From the NCBI RefSeq assembly GCF_900182605.1, contig NZ_FXTB01000003.1, positions 186,001-250,000 of the forward strand: DNA of 64,000 nt, given 5' to 3'. Of the stretch, positions 8,980 through 17,691 are shown piece by piece. The number at the start of each line of letters is the position of its first letter. Position 1 is the stretch's first letter. The position numbers and the translations under genes were made by a program. Source of the stretch: Saccharicrinis carchari (GTDB lineage Bacteria > Bacteroidota > Bacteroidia > Bacteroidales > Marinilabiliaceae). The notes below the pieces were generated by a model that saw only the letters and a list, made by a program, of their open reading frames with translations, did not search any database and was not told where the DNA came from.

Positions 8980-10617
8980 CTACTTAAGGTACTTGTACTT
9001 TTTAATGCTCTTTTTAGGCGTTTTTTCGAATTCCTCGGGGAAAACTGTTACTTTAGAAAGGTTCATGTATGCAGGCAGTTGGGCGTTTACGATGGTCTTT
9101 AGCCCTTCGATAAGGTCTGTTATTTCTATTTCGCTTAAATTTTCGGCGTCGGCACGTTCGTAATCCGGATATACCAGGGCTTCCAGTTTGCCATCGCCCA
9201 TGTCGCGCACCAGGCTTTCTTGCACATATTCCGTATTGTTAAGATGGGCTTCAATTTCTTCGGGATAAATATTCTGACCGGATGCACTCAGAATCATGTT
9301 TTTGCGGCGGCCTTTTATATAAATAAAATTTTCGCGGTCAATTACACCCAAATCGCCTGTATGCAGCCATCCGTCGGCATCAAATACAGCATCGGTAGCT
9401 TCTTTATTTTTGTAGTAGCCCAACATGGTTTTGGTGCCTTTAACCAATATCTCGCCTACCACATTGTAGGGGTCTTCGGAATCAATTTTCACTTCCATGC
9501 GATCTACCAATCTACCTGCCGAACGCAATTGGGTGGTCGCAGGTGGCTCGTAGCTTATCAGCGGGCCACACTCCGTCATACCGTATCCAATGGTAAAGGG
9601 GAAACCAATTTTGCGTAAAAAATCCTCTACGTCTTTGTTAAGGGCCGCACCACCTATCACTATCTGCTGAAACTCGCCCCCGAAAACTTCGGTGAGTTGT
9701 TTTTTCACCTTTTGATACACCACCTGGTTTAAGATGGGTATTTTACTCAATGTTTTAACCGGGTTCTTCTCCAGAACAGGCAAAATACGTTTCTTAAATA
9801 TTTTTTCGAGGATGAGCGGAACCGACAGTATTAAATGCGGACGTATAGCCTGAAAGGCTTCCGTTATAATTTGGGGCGAAGGGGTACGGCTCAGAAAAGT
9901 AATATGGCATCCTACCGTAAAAGGCCATAAAAACTCAAAAAGACAACCGTAGGCATGAGCCAGGGGCAAAAAGGAAACGATTCGGTTGCCCGGTTTCAAC
10001 TCTAAATGTTCCCGGGCATAGCGTACGTTGGACCATATGCTGCGATGTGGCAACATCACTCCTTTCGAAAAACCCGAAGTGCCGGAGGTATAGGACAATA
10101 CCATCAAGCTGTCTTTATCCACCTGAGCAAACTTAATCTGTTCTACCGTAAAATTGTCGGCGACTTTTATGGAGGCAATAACTTTTTCTAAATTCAGTTT
10201 GCAACTTACCAGGGGTTTAAAATCGTCGATGCTCACAATGCCTTTTATAGCAGGCATTTTACTTTCGTCAACCATACTAAAAATACGGTCGGTACTAAAA
10301 AGCAACCTGGATTCGGAATGGCAAACGATATGGTGTATCTCGTTACTGCCAAAATCGGGCAAAATGGGCACGATAACCGCACCGTACGAAACGGTGGCTA
10401 AATAGGTAATAGCAAAGTTACTTAAGTTTCGGCCTATCAGGGCAACCTTGTCGCCTTTTTTTATGTCGCACTTTTTAAGTAGCTCGTGAATCCAGAATAT
10501 CCTTTCGCCAACTTGATGATAAGTATATGTTTGACCCTTATAATCGCTAAAGGACGATTGGTTTTCGTGTGTTTTTAGGGCATGCTCAATCATGCCGATG
10601 AATCCGTTGTTATCCAT
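8980..10617 (-). CDS. AMP-dependent (long-chain fatty) acyl-CoA synthetase
   Basis: ANL-superfamily adenylating enzyme, probably activating fatty acids to acyl-CoA. Visible motifs: phosphate-binding loop SYTSGTSGFSKGVMLPHRS (about residues 173-192), adenine-binding GYGMTECGP, the GDLG/HTGDLG core (WLHTGDLGVIDRENF) and the C-terminal hinge region KGRRKNMILSASGQNIYP with the catalytic-lysine end EKTPKKSIKKYKY. The 545 aa length is normal for FadD-like proteins. It is monocistronic, reading away from the 643-bp gap upstream. The chain-length preference is not readable. Confidence 0.9.
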   Translation of the reverse strand: MDNNGFIGMIEHALKTHENQSSFSDYKGQTYTYHQVGERIFWIHELLKKCDIKKGDKVALIGRNLSNFAITYLATVSYGAVIVPILPDFGSNEIHHIVCHSESRLLFSTDRIFSMVDESKMPAIKGIVSIDDFKPLVSCKLNLEKVIASIKVADNFTVEQIKFAQVDKDSLMVLSYTSGTSGFSKGVMLPHRSIWSNVRYAREHLELKPGNRIVSFLPLAHAYGCLFEFLWPFTVGCHITFLSRTPSPQIITEAFQAIRPHLILSVPLILEKIFKKRILPVLEKNPVKTLSKIPILNQVVYQKVKKQLTEVFGGEFQQIVIGGAALNKDVEDFLRKIGFPFTIGYGMTECGPLISYEPPATTQLRSAGRLVDRMEVKIDSEDPYNVVGEILVKGTKTMLGYYKNKEATDAVFDADGWLHTGDLGVIDRENFIYIKGRRKNMILSASGQNIYPEEIEAHLNNTEYVQESLVRDMGDGKLEALVYPDYERADAENLSEIEITDLIEGLKTIVNAQLPAYMNLSKVTVFPEEFEKTPKKSIKKYKYLK

Positions 10618-11260
10618 AAGTTTAAATTTTACAGGCGGATTTGGTATGGTAAAAAAACAATTTCAGCCGCGCAAGATAGTACTTTTTTTATTATCGCTTT
10701 TTGGATTTGCTTTATACCGCAATTCCTTTGGCTATACTCAAGTACAAAAAAATAATCTTGAGTTACTCTCATTGTTCAATCAACATCATTTTACTGTCCG
10801 TATGTTAACCTCCAATGTTCAATATTACTTCGTCGGGTATCGCTTCGTCGCGCACTGTCTGCCAAAAAAATTTACGGATGCTCTTTGGAACAGATAAAGG
10901 CTGCTCGTCCTACTCGTCTGCTTTATCGGCCTGTTAGCACAAAACAAGGGTTATTGTAAACTTGCGGTTAATTCCTGCTCTTATTTCGGATACTTATTGC
11001 AGTAAAAGTGTTTGTGTTACAACTACAAATGCTGTAATACATATCCTTGCAGACTTTAAAAAAGTGGTTAAAGTTGTGCTCCTTGGTGTTTTACTAGTTA
11101 GCTGAACTAGCTACAACCACAAAATCAGCTTCGATAAAATTTAAAAGGTTATTAAAATCGCGGTATCTTGGCTCTCCTGTCCCGTCATTATAACGAAAAG
11201 GAAACCCTCCTAAGCTTTCCGAAGAAGAGGAGCTATAGATAGCAAAATATAAATAAAAGG
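10618..11260. other. intergenic region with a possible gene remnant
   Basis: About 640 bp between the divergent-facing acyl-CoA synthetase start and the OsmC stop. Apart from the minus-strand open stretch at 11094-11270 (listed separately) no coding sequence, repeat or clear terminator is seen. Confidence 0.55.
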
Positions 11261-11270
11261 CTATTTCTGC
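11094..11270 (-). pseudogene. possible 3' remnant of an unidentified gene downstream of osmC
   Basis: In the minus-strand frame ending at the stop 11096-11094, 58 codons are open back to a TGA overlapping the end of the OsmC gene, with no start codon. The product contains SLGGFPFRYNDGTGEPRYR and then DFNNLLNFIEADFVVVASSA, which is much more protein-like than random translation. I do not recognise the family. It could be the tail of a deleted gene. Low confidence. Confidence 0.25.
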
Positions 11271-11683
11271 TCATTTATCTTTATCTCAAAGCTAACCGGA
11301 ATTGCCATTTTGTAGAGGGCCGACACACCACAATATTGTTCTTCGGAAAGCTGAACCGCCCTTTTAAGCTTTTCCATGGGTAGCTTTTTTCCTTTAAAGT
11401 GGTAAATTATCTTCATCGAATCGTAATATTTGGGGTGTTCTTCTCTCATATTGGCCTCTACGGATATATTAAGGCTATCGTATTCCACCCTCATTTTATT
11501 TAAAATATTAACCACATCTATACCTGTGCATCCTGCCAATGCAACAAGCATCAGTGGTTTTGGGCGAATGCCGGAGTCATCCCCTCCGTTTTCTTTGCCG
11601 GCATCTATGGTGATGTCATGCCCATTTACTTTTCCTTTAAAGCTTATGTTCTTTATCCACTCTAAATTGATTGTTGTTTTCAT
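11261..11683 (-). CDS. OsmC family protein (thiol peroxidase-like)
   Basis: OsmC/Ohr-superfamily protein, probably a cysteine-based hydroperoxide reductase acting as a homodimer. The two conserved cysteines are present: Cys52 in LAGCTGIDV and Cys118 in EQYCGVSALYKMA. The 140 aa length and the ending IPVSFEIKINEQK fit the YhfA-like OsmC branch, where the physiological substrate is not established. It is transcribed alone on the minus strand. Confidence 0.88.
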   Translation of the reverse strand: MKTTINLEWIKNISFKGKVNGHDITIDAGKENGGDDSGIRPKPLMLVALAGCTGIDVVNILNKMRVEYDSLNISVEANMREEHPKYYDSMKIIYHFKGKKLPMEKLKRAVQLSEEQYCGVSALYKMAIPVSFEIKINEQK

Positions 11684-11832
11684 ATCTCACTATAATTATT
11701 GATTTATATTTGGTTTCGATGTGATGGAAGAACCTGCCAATAATACTTTCTTTATGGAAGAGGATACGCACAACGCCTGCCCCGACTTTTCGGAGCTTCG
11801 TTTCATATTCCTTAATTATTTAGACTGATGAT

Positions 11833-11888
11833 TTTAACAAATAAACATCTTTATTTATATCTTTGGTGTGTAATTTAACAAATAAACA
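11833..11888 (+). promoter_or_regulatory. crp-like promoter flanked by 15-bp direct repeats
   Basis: A -7 box TATCTTTG (11858-11865, consensus TAnnTTTG) lies 40 bp upstream of the Crp/Fnr gene. It is bracketed by two exact copies of TTTAACAAATAAACA at 11833-11847 and 11874-11888, 41 bp apart start to start (about four helical turns). Copies on both sides of the promoter suggest operator sites, perhaps autoregulatory. Confidence 0.5.
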
Positions 11889-11905
11889 CCAAAAAAATGT
11901 AAGGA

Positions 11906-12613
11906 ATGAAGAATGTTCAAAGTGTTCCATACAACGAGCCTGTCAATCTTCGTGATTTTAAGATATTTAAAGGTCTTTCGGACGAGGAGTTAGAAATGGT
12001 GGATCAGTCGATGATTAGCACCGTGCATAAACGGGGCAGTACCATTTACCACGAAGGGAGCCGCATAAACGGTACCTTTTTGATTGTTGACGGTGTTTTA
12101 AAAATTTTTAAAACGGGTTTCGATGGTAAAGAACAGATTATACGATTTGCCAAGCGAGGCGACCTGATAGGTTTCCGATCCGTAATCAGCGATGAGTTGG
12201 CTTGCAGCACCAGCAAGGTTATTCAAGATACGGTGATTTGTTATTTCCCGGGCGAAGTGCTTGGTTCGCTGCTGAAATCGAACCCGATCTTTTCGATGGC
12301 ATTGATGAAGCTCACTTGCAAAGAACTGGGCGAATCGAATAAGTTTTTAACCGATATAGCCCAAAAAACAGTACGCGAAAGATTGGCCGAAGTATTGTTG
12401 CTTCTTATGGATACTTTTGAGCTGGATCAGGATCATACTTTACAAATTTCGTTAACCCGCGAAGAGCTGGCCAATATGGTAGGAACGGCTACAGAATCTG
12501 TAATTCGTCTGTTGTCGGAGTTTAAAAATGATAAAATGATAGAATTAAACGGCAGAAAAATTAAACTGCTTAACATACCTAAACTGATAAAAATAGGAAA
12601 CGTTTATGTATGA
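11906..12613 (+). CDS. Crp/Fnr family transcriptional regulator
   Basis: Cyclic-nucleotide-binding-fold regulator with a C-terminal winged helix. The cNMP beta-roll spans about residues 20-130 (GSTIYHEGSRINGTFLIVDG, DGKEQIIRFAKRGDLIGFRS), and the HTH_Crp domain follows (ISLTREELANMVGTATESVIRLLSEFKNDKMI, about residues 180-215, shown here for its helix pattern TREELANMVGTATES). There is no Fnr-type N-terminal cysteine cluster, so it is not an FeS oxygen sensor. The effector is unknown. It has its own promoter with flanking direct repeats. Confidence 0.92.
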   Translation: MKNVQSVPYNEPVNLRDFKIFKGLSDEELEMVDQSMISTVHKRGSTIYHEGSRINGTFLIVDGVLKIFKTGFDGKEQIIRFAKRGDLIGFRSVISDELACSTSKVIQDTVICYFPGEVLGSLLKSNPIFSMALMKLTCKELGESNKFLTDIAQKTVRERLAEVLLLLMDTFELDQDHTLQISLTREELANMVGTATESVIRLLSEFKNDKMIELNGRKIKLLNIPKLIKIGNVYV

Positions 12614-12626
12614 TTTAGGTTACATA

Positions 12627-12658
12627 AGTAGCAAGTACAAAGTAGCAAGCACAAAGTA
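12627..12658. repeat. short tandem repeat, 14-bp unit
   Basis: Unit AGTAGCAAGYACAA occurs at 12627-12640 and 12641-12654, with a partial third copy AGTA at 12655-12658. It lies just after the Crp/Fnr gene. Two and a bit copies only; no function is evident. Confidence 0.6.
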
Positions 12659-12783
12659 TCTTATCCGGTCGACTGTGTAAATGCAGGTGCATGTTTACTA
12701 AGGGAAAGGTTTCTATGCGGAGCAATATTCTTCCAAAAATACGACAGAGTTGCCCGATAGCTTACTACAAAATTTAAATGGAG

Positions 12784-12810
12784 GCTGCCCGATGAAAGGC
12801 AGCTTTTTTT
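12784..12810 (+). terminator. Rho-independent terminator after the Crp/Fnr gene
   Basis: Stem GCTGCC / GGCAGC (12784-12789 and 12798-12803) with an 8-nt loop, followed by seven T. It overlaps the end of the convergent larC-like gene by two bases. Confidence 0.75.
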
Positions 12811-13624
12811 ATTTATTTAAATACAAACGCAAGGGGGGGATATCCAAATCTTTTCCTCCCCGCGCAGTTCCGTAATGCAACGGATTTTGCACATCAATAT
12901 TTTGATTTAGGCTGGAGCCAAGGGCAGCCAAAATAGCCGAACCGGTTGGTGTGCATAGCTCAACATCCAACGGGCCCATTGAATGGGCGATGGCATATTT
13001 ATCTATAATTATTTTTGTGGCCGGTGCCGGTACCGTCATTTCGCCATGGGAAAACCGGATTGTGCCTCCTCCGAGCGAAACCGGTTCCAATAGTGCAGCT
13101 ACAGTAGGTGCCTGCAACAATTGCAAGCCCATAGCTGCCCCCATTATGTCAATTAAAATATCCTGGGCTTCGTGCAACCATGCCTCCTCCTCCTTATCTT
13201 GAGAAGGAAGATGATTATGATGACTCTTATGATGGTGATGCGTATCCTTGTGACCATGGCCATGATGATGGTCGCTTAAAAAAGAATTTTCGGCATGGGC
13301 TTGTTTTTCGGCAGAAATTAATATTTCCAATACTTCAGTTGCGAAATGGGCATAAATGCCGGATATTTTTAAATCACTGCACAATTGTTTTAAAAGCACA
13401 CGGGCTTTTGATGCGGCCAGATGGCCGTGATTGTGCTTTATATTCATGATTAAGCGGGTTGCTCCATCCCGGGTTTTTTGCGTGCTGATGGTAGATTGTC
13501 CAATTTTATTAGCGGCCTGTAGCATCGCACGCAGCATCTTTTGTTCATGGGCTCCCATTGAAATCAATGCGGCTGCAAACATATCGCCGGCAACACCTCC
13601 CTTGGGATTTAATAGTAATTGCAT
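12809..13624 (-). CDS. larC: LarC1-like nickel-pincer cofactor protein (N-terminal domain only)
   Basis: Resembles the N-terminal domain of LarC (formerly DUF111), the cyclometallase that inserts nickel into the pincer nucleotide of lactate racemase. Seen: start MQLLLNPKGGVAGDMFAAAL, a histidine-rich insert (HHHGHGHKDTHHHHKSHHNH, about residues 119-138), PVSLGGGTIRFSHGEMTVPA, and CTPTGSAILAALG. Family proteins continue into a LarC2 domain; here coding ends at about 271 aa with no LarC2 reading nearby. I start it at 13624 because the upstream 23 codons (from 13693) lack family likeness. No larA, larB or larE gene is in the window, so the role is uncertain. Confidence 0.75.
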   Translation of the reverse strand: MQLLLNPKGGVAGDMFAAALISMGAHEQKMLRAMLQAANKIGQSTISTQKTRDGATRLIMNIKHNHGHLAASKARVLLKQLCSDLKISGIYAHFATEVLEILISAEKQAHAENSFLSDHHHGHGHKDTHHHHKSHHNHLPSQDKEEEAWLHEAQDILIDIMGAAMGLQLLQAPTVAALLEPVSLGGGTIRFSHGEMTVPAPATKIIIDKYAIAHSMGPLDVELCTPTGSAILAALGSSLNQNIDVQNPLHYGTARGGKDLDIPPLRLYLNK

Positions 13625-13747
13625 ATTTGAATAAGTTGTTAACTTACGTGAATATAGAAAAAATGATTTAACGAGCAGCAGCCCGCCATTCAATTAACAG
13701 TAATCAGTAGGCCGATAGTAAAATCGGCTACACCAATCGCAGCGTTT

Positions 13748-14479
13748 TTACTGATGTGTTTTACCAGAATCTGACACCAAACGATTTATCTCGTTCATTT
13801 CTTTTTGGCTTAGGTAGCGCCATTTTCCGATGGGTACATCCAGTTGAATATTCATAATGCGCACACGTTTAAGTTTCTTTACCCTGTAACCCAGATATTC
13901 GCTCATTCGCCTAATCTGGCGGTTGAGGCCTTGGGTGAGGATGATCCTAAACTCAAACTGACTTATACCTTCTACCAGGCATTTGTGGGTAATGGTGCCC
14001 AGGATAGGGAGGCCATTGCCCATTTTATGTATAAAATCGTCGCTTATGGGTTTGTTAACCCGCACGATATACTCTTTTTCGTGATTGTTGCGTGCACGTA
14101 ATATTTTATTGACAATATCGCCATCGCTGGTTAAAAAGATCAAACCTTCGCTCGGTTTGTCCAATCGGCCAATGGGGAAAATGCGCTTGGGATAATTGAT
14201 GTAATCAATAATGTTATTTTTTTCTCGACGTGTATCAGTGGTACAAACAATACCCACTGGTTTGTTGAAGGCCAGATAAACGTGCTTTTCCCTGGGCTCT
14301 GAAATGAGTTGGCCTTTTACACGCACCGTATCACCATACGCGATTTTGGTTCCCATCTCGGGCACCTTTCCGTTTATGGTTACTAACCCCGCCTCAATCA
14401 GTTTGTCAGCTTCCCTGCGCGAACAATAGCCCACTTCGCTAAGGTATTTATTTATACGGACCGATTCCTTATTTACCAT
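13748..14479 (-). CDS. rluF: 23S rRNA pseudouridine synthase, RluF type
   Basis: RsuA/RluB/E/F-family enzyme that isomerises a uridine of 23S rRNA (U2604 in E. coli). An S4 RNA-binding domain covers about residues 8-60 (RINKYLSEVGYCSRREADKL, INGKVPEMG). The catalytic motif IGRLDKPSEGLIFLTSDG contains the essential aspartate. The C-terminal LTQGLNRQIRRMSEYLGYRV is typical of RluF. The length of 243 aa is normal. It is divergent from the DksA-like gene, with a 56-bp shared promoter region. Confidence 0.9.
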   Translation of the reverse strand: MVNKESVRINKYLSEVGYCSRREADKLIEAGLVTINGKVPEMGTKIAYGDTVRVKGQLISEPREKHVYLAFNKPVGIVCTTDTRREKNNIIDYINYPKRIFPIGRLDKPSEGLIFLTSDGDIVNKILRARNNHEKEYIVRVNKPISDDFIHKMGNGLPILGTITHKCLVEGISQFEFRIILTQGLNRQIRRMSEYLGYRVKKLKRVRIMNIQLDVPIGKWRYLSQKEMNEINRLVSDSGKTHQ

Positions 14480-14535
14480 ATTGTTTACGTATTTTGTAAT
14501 CCGGATACAAAAATAACAAAACCAGATTCATTCAA

Positions 14536-14868
14536 ATGAAAATAGACAAGGAGGAAATAAAACAACTCATCGAAAAACAGCTAAGCATTGTGGAGCGAAA
14601 GATGTACAGCTTAAAAGAGCTGACCGGAGCCATTGCTCCCGACGATGCCATTGGCAGGGTAAGCCGGATGGATGCGATTAACAATAAAAGCGTAAACGAA
14701 GCTGCGCTTAGGCAAAGCGAAGCAAAGCTTAAAAAACTGCATTATGCACTGGATCACCTCAACGACGCTGATTTTGGTTTGTGCATTGATTGTAAAGCAC
14801 CCATACCCCCCGGGCGATTGGTGCTTATGCCCGAAAGTAGAAAGTGCGTACGCTGCGCACAGAAATAA
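14536..14868 (+). CDS. TraR/DksA-type zinc finger protein
   Basis: Small DksA/TraR-like protein with an N-terminal coiled coil (KEEIKQLIEKQLSIVERKM) and a C4 zinc finger: CIDC at about residues 83-86 and CVRC at about 104-107, spaced by a typical linker with PIPPGRLVLMP. DksA relatives bind the RNA polymerase secondary channel. This one lacks a DxxDxA-like tip that I can identify with certainty, so whether it acts on transcription is unclear. It is 110 aa, and divergent from rluF. Confidence 0.82.
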   Translation: MKIDKEEIKQLIEKQLSIVERKMYSLKELTGAIAPDDAIGRVSRMDAINNKSVNEAALRQSEAKLKKLHYALDHLNDADFGLCIDCKAPIPPGRLVLMPESRKCVRCAQK

Positions 14869-15294
14869 CAAGGCACCATGTTATGCTAAATTATTAACTA
14901 CGCCGAAGGTTATTTCCTAAGTCATTTTTGTTTTCGGTAACAACGGCGTTTTTCATCCCGTAAGAATATAGCGGGCCGGCTGTCGATTTTTAATTCACGT
15001 ATATTTTTTTCAAACATTAAAGTTCAGCACCGTATGGCTTAATCCCGAAAAAAAACGAGGTGCTGAGCTTTATTCTTATTTTCTATGTTTTAACGATATG
15101 CTTTTACAGTCCATTATCCCTTTACCCGACAATGAAAAAGATATTATATAATGGGGTTTTATTTTTAAAAAGCATCATATAGCCATTTTGTTGTGGCTAT
15201 ACATATGCTTATCTAATCCTATGATTGCGCTGTTTTACAAAAGCTACGGTAAAAACGAACCCTTTAACTGCTTTGCAGTTTGGTTTACTATTTT
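14869..15294. other. intergenic region without a gene
   Basis: About 425 bp between two convergent genes. A stem TCAGCACC / GGTGCTGA (15024-15031 and 15059-15066) with a 27-nt loop and a weak T-rich tail could be a terminator. Nothing else is recognisable. Confidence 0.5.
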
Positions 15295-16017
15295 TTAGTC
15301 ACAGTTACCATCCATGGAGCAACTTTCGCCATTAGTAACTTCGAAGTTAGACGGACTAGTGGCTTGTTGATCTTCGTTATAAGCCTTGGTTAGTATGTCG
15401 GTAAAGGTTTGGCTGTCATAGCTGCCCGATACAACATACTTACGGTTAACCAGAAAATGTGGAATCATCCTGATGTCTAATTCTTTTGCTTCCTGTATGT
15501 CTGCCTTTACATCAGCCAAATAGCTTTGCTTATCTAACGCGGTCTTGAACTCATCAGTACTTAAGCCCAGTTCGGTAACCAGTTGTAAAAGAGTGGAAGT
15601 GTTATCTATATTTTTACCATCAATAAAATAGGAGCGGAAGAGGAGTTCCTCTGCCTCGCTCTGCAGACTGTGCTTTTTAGCAAAATGGGCGAATTGATGG
15701 GCCTTTAAGGTGTTGGCCGGAATTACTTTATCCATGTTATAATGCAATCCTACCGTGGTTGCCTTTTTTACGGCACCCGTATTCATTTCTGCAGCTTCCT
15801 CTATGCTTACCCCTTTACGTTTGGCCATATACGCGTTCAGGCTTAATGTTTCATCGGTTTGTAGATTGGGATTGAGCTGAAAGCTCTTCCATACAACCTG
15901 TACTTTATCCTTATGGGCAAATTGTTCCAGACCCGCTTCAAACTTCTTTTTGCCAATGTAACAGAAGGGACACATAACATCTGTCCATATCTCAACCTTT
16001 ATCTTATTGTTATTCAT
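15295..16017 (-). CDS. DsbA family oxidoreductase, FrnE-like
   Basis: Thioredoxin-fold protein of the DsbA/FrnE/2-hydroxychromene-2-carboxylate isomerase group. The CxxC motif is Cys16-Pro-Phe-Cys19 (WTDVMCPFCYIG). The cis-proline region reads RMIPHFLVN. There is no signal peptide, so it is expected in the cytoplasm, as for FrnE. The C-terminal tail ends NGESCSMDGNCD, with two extra cysteines that FrnE-type proteins often carry. The 240 aa length is normal. The substrate is unknown. Confidence 0.9.
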   Translation of the reverse strand: MNNNKIKVEIWTDVMCPFCYIGKKKFEAGLEQFAHKDKVQVVWKSFQLNPNLQTDETLSLNAYMAKRKGVSIEEAAEMNTGAVKKATTVGLHYNMDKVIPANTLKAHQFAHFAKKHSLQSEAEELLFRSYFIDGKNIDNTSTLLQLVTELGLSTDEFKTALDKQSYLADVKADIQEAKELDIRMIPHFLVNRKYVVSGSYDSQTFTDILTKAYNEDQQATSPSNFEVTNGESCSMDGNCD

Positions 16018-16250
16018 AGCTAATCTTTTTCCTTATATAATACGATATTTTTTGCCCACCGGCACTATACGAACAACAGCCATTAGGGTGATATGTTTTA
16101 TAGATTTCTCAAGAGAGTAAGTTAAAAATAAATTTCTTCTCCTAATTAAATAATATTCAAAGCTTAAGCTGTGGTTGAAATATTTTAATAAGTGATCTGT
16201 ATATGTTGTACAATAGGAAAGTGAAGTCTAACAATATCATTAAAAAGTTA

Positions 16251-16258
16251 TACTTTTG
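16251..16258 (+). promoter_or_regulatory. putative -7 box upstream of the CoA-transferase gene
   Basis: TACTTTTG fits TAnnTTTG and lies 44 bp before the ATG at 16303. No clear -33 TTTG is seen at the standard distance. Confidence 0.4.
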
Positions 16259-16302
16259 CGCTTAAATTTTAATTAAAGAAAAATATCTCTAAATAAAATA
16301 AC

Positions 16303-17610
16303 ATGCAGTATAAAAGTGTAAGTGCCGAAGAAGCTGTAAAAGTAATTAAGTCGGGCGATAGGGTACACCTCAGTAGTGTAGCCGTAACACCGCACAAATT
16401 AATTAAGGCCATGGTAAACCGCGGTCGAAACAAAGAGTTTTACGATGTGAAAATTCAACATATCCACATCGAGAACAAAGTAGATTTTGCCGACCCTGAG
16501 TTTGAAGGCATATTTGTTTCGGAGCAGTTTTTTGTTGGTGGCAATTTGCGCAAGCAAACGCAAGCCGGATATGCCGATTATATTCCTGCTTTTTTGAGCG
16601 AGACACAGAAACTGATTCGCGAAGGCTATTTAAAAGTCAATGTAGCTTTGGTAATGGTATCTAAACCCGATAAGCATGGTTTTGTGTCCTTGGGAACTTC
16701 AGTTGACGCCACCAAAGCGGCCATTGAATGTGCTGATGTAGTTATTGCCCTGGTTAACTCTAATGTGCCACGTGCATGGGGCGATGCTATTTTTCACATG
16801 AACGAAATTGATTATTTTGTTGAGGACGATAGTCCACTTTATGTCCACGAAATGGGCGAACTTACCGAAACAGATATCGCCATTGGTAAAAATGTAGCCG
16901 AACTTATTGAGGATGGCGCGTGTTTGCAGATGGGAATTGGTGGTATACCCAATGCTGTTTTGGCTCAGTTGGGTAACCATAAGGACTTGGGTGTGCACAC
17001 AGAAATGTTTGCCGACGGTATATTACCCTTGGTAGAATCAGGTGTTGTAACCGGAAAACGCAAGCAGATAGATCAAGGTAAGATGGTGGCTTCCTTTTTA
17101 ATGGGCTCCAAGAAGCTTTATGATTTTATCGACGACAACCCTATGGTGGCCATGATGGACGTTAAGCATACCAACAGTGTGAATATTATCCGACAGAATG
17201 ATAAAGTAACTGCCATAAACTCTGCATTGGCTATCGATATTACCGGGCAAGTTTGCGCCGATTCTATTGGAACCACACATTACTCCGGAGTAGGTGGACA
17301 GATTGACTTTATACGTGGAGCCGGTTATTCAAAGGGTGGTCTGCCCATTATTGCCATGCCTTCGGTAACCGCAAAGGGTCTATCAAAAATATCGCCCACC
17401 TTATTGCCCGGTTCAGGTGTTGTAACTACTCGTGCCAACATGCATTGGTTTGTTACAGAGTTTGGCGCCGTTAACCTTTACGGAAAAACAATGCAAGAAA
17501 GAGCAAAGCAGATTATATCTGTTGCCCACCCTGATCACCAGGAAGAGCTGGACAAAGCAGCCTTTGAGCGTTTTGGCCCTCATTATCGCTTTGTTAACAA
17601 GAACGTATAG
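16303..17610 (+). CDS. acetyl-CoA hydrolase/CoA-transferase family protein
   Basis: Family I-like CoA transferase of the acetyl-CoA hydrolase/4-hydroxybutyrate CoA-transferase group, likely exchanging CoA between acetyl-CoA and a short carboxylic acid (fermentation end-product formation). The glutamate that forms the CoA thioester is Glu234 in GVHTEMFADGI. GIGGIPNAV and the C-terminal VTTRANMHWFVTEFGAVNLYGK are family signatures. The 435 aa length is normal. It is monocistronic, with a -7 box upstream and a strong terminator after the stop. The true acceptor acid cannot be told. Confidence 0.9.
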   Translation: MQYKSVSAEEAVKVIKSGDRVHLSSVAVTPHKLIKAMVNRGRNKEFYDVKIQHIHIENKVDFADPEFEGIFVSEQFFVGGNLRKQTQAGYADYIPAFLSETQKLIREGYLKVNVALVMVSKPDKHGFVSLGTSVDATKAAIECADVVIALVNSNVPRAWGDAIFHMNEIDYFVEDDSPLYVHEMGELTETDIAIGKNVAELIEDGACLQMGIGGIPNAVLAQLGNHKDLGVHTEMFADGILPLVESGVVTGKRKQIDQGKMVASFLMGSKKLYDFIDDNPMVAMMDVKHTNSVNIIRQNDKVTAINSALAIDITGQVCADSIGTTHYSGVGGQIDFIRGAGYSKGGLPIIAMPSVTAKGLSKISPTLLPGSGVVTTRANMHWFVTEFGAVNLYGKTMQERAKQIISVAHPDHQEELDKAAFERFGPHYRFVNKNV

Positions 17611-17631
17611 TAGATAATACAATGCAATAAT

Positions 17632-17662
17632 AAAGGCCGTCCAGTTATGGGCGGCCTTTTTT
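17632..17662 (+). terminator. Rho-independent terminator after the CoA-transferase gene
   Basis: Stem GGCCGTCC / GGGCGGCC (one mismatch) flanked by AAA on the 5' side and six T on the 3' side, 20 bp after the stop codon. Confidence 0.88.
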
Positions 17663-17691
17663 GAATATTTTCATCCCAAAGGCTACATCTC

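Noticed and set aside
12627-12658. Tandem repeat considered as a CRISPR start
   Set aside because: Unit of 14 bp, just over two copies, no spacers, no cas genes.
15024-15066. Stem TCAGCACC/GGTGCTGA as a terminator
   Set aside because: 27-nt loop and weak T tail, and 150 bp from the nearest gene end; mentioned only under the spacer.
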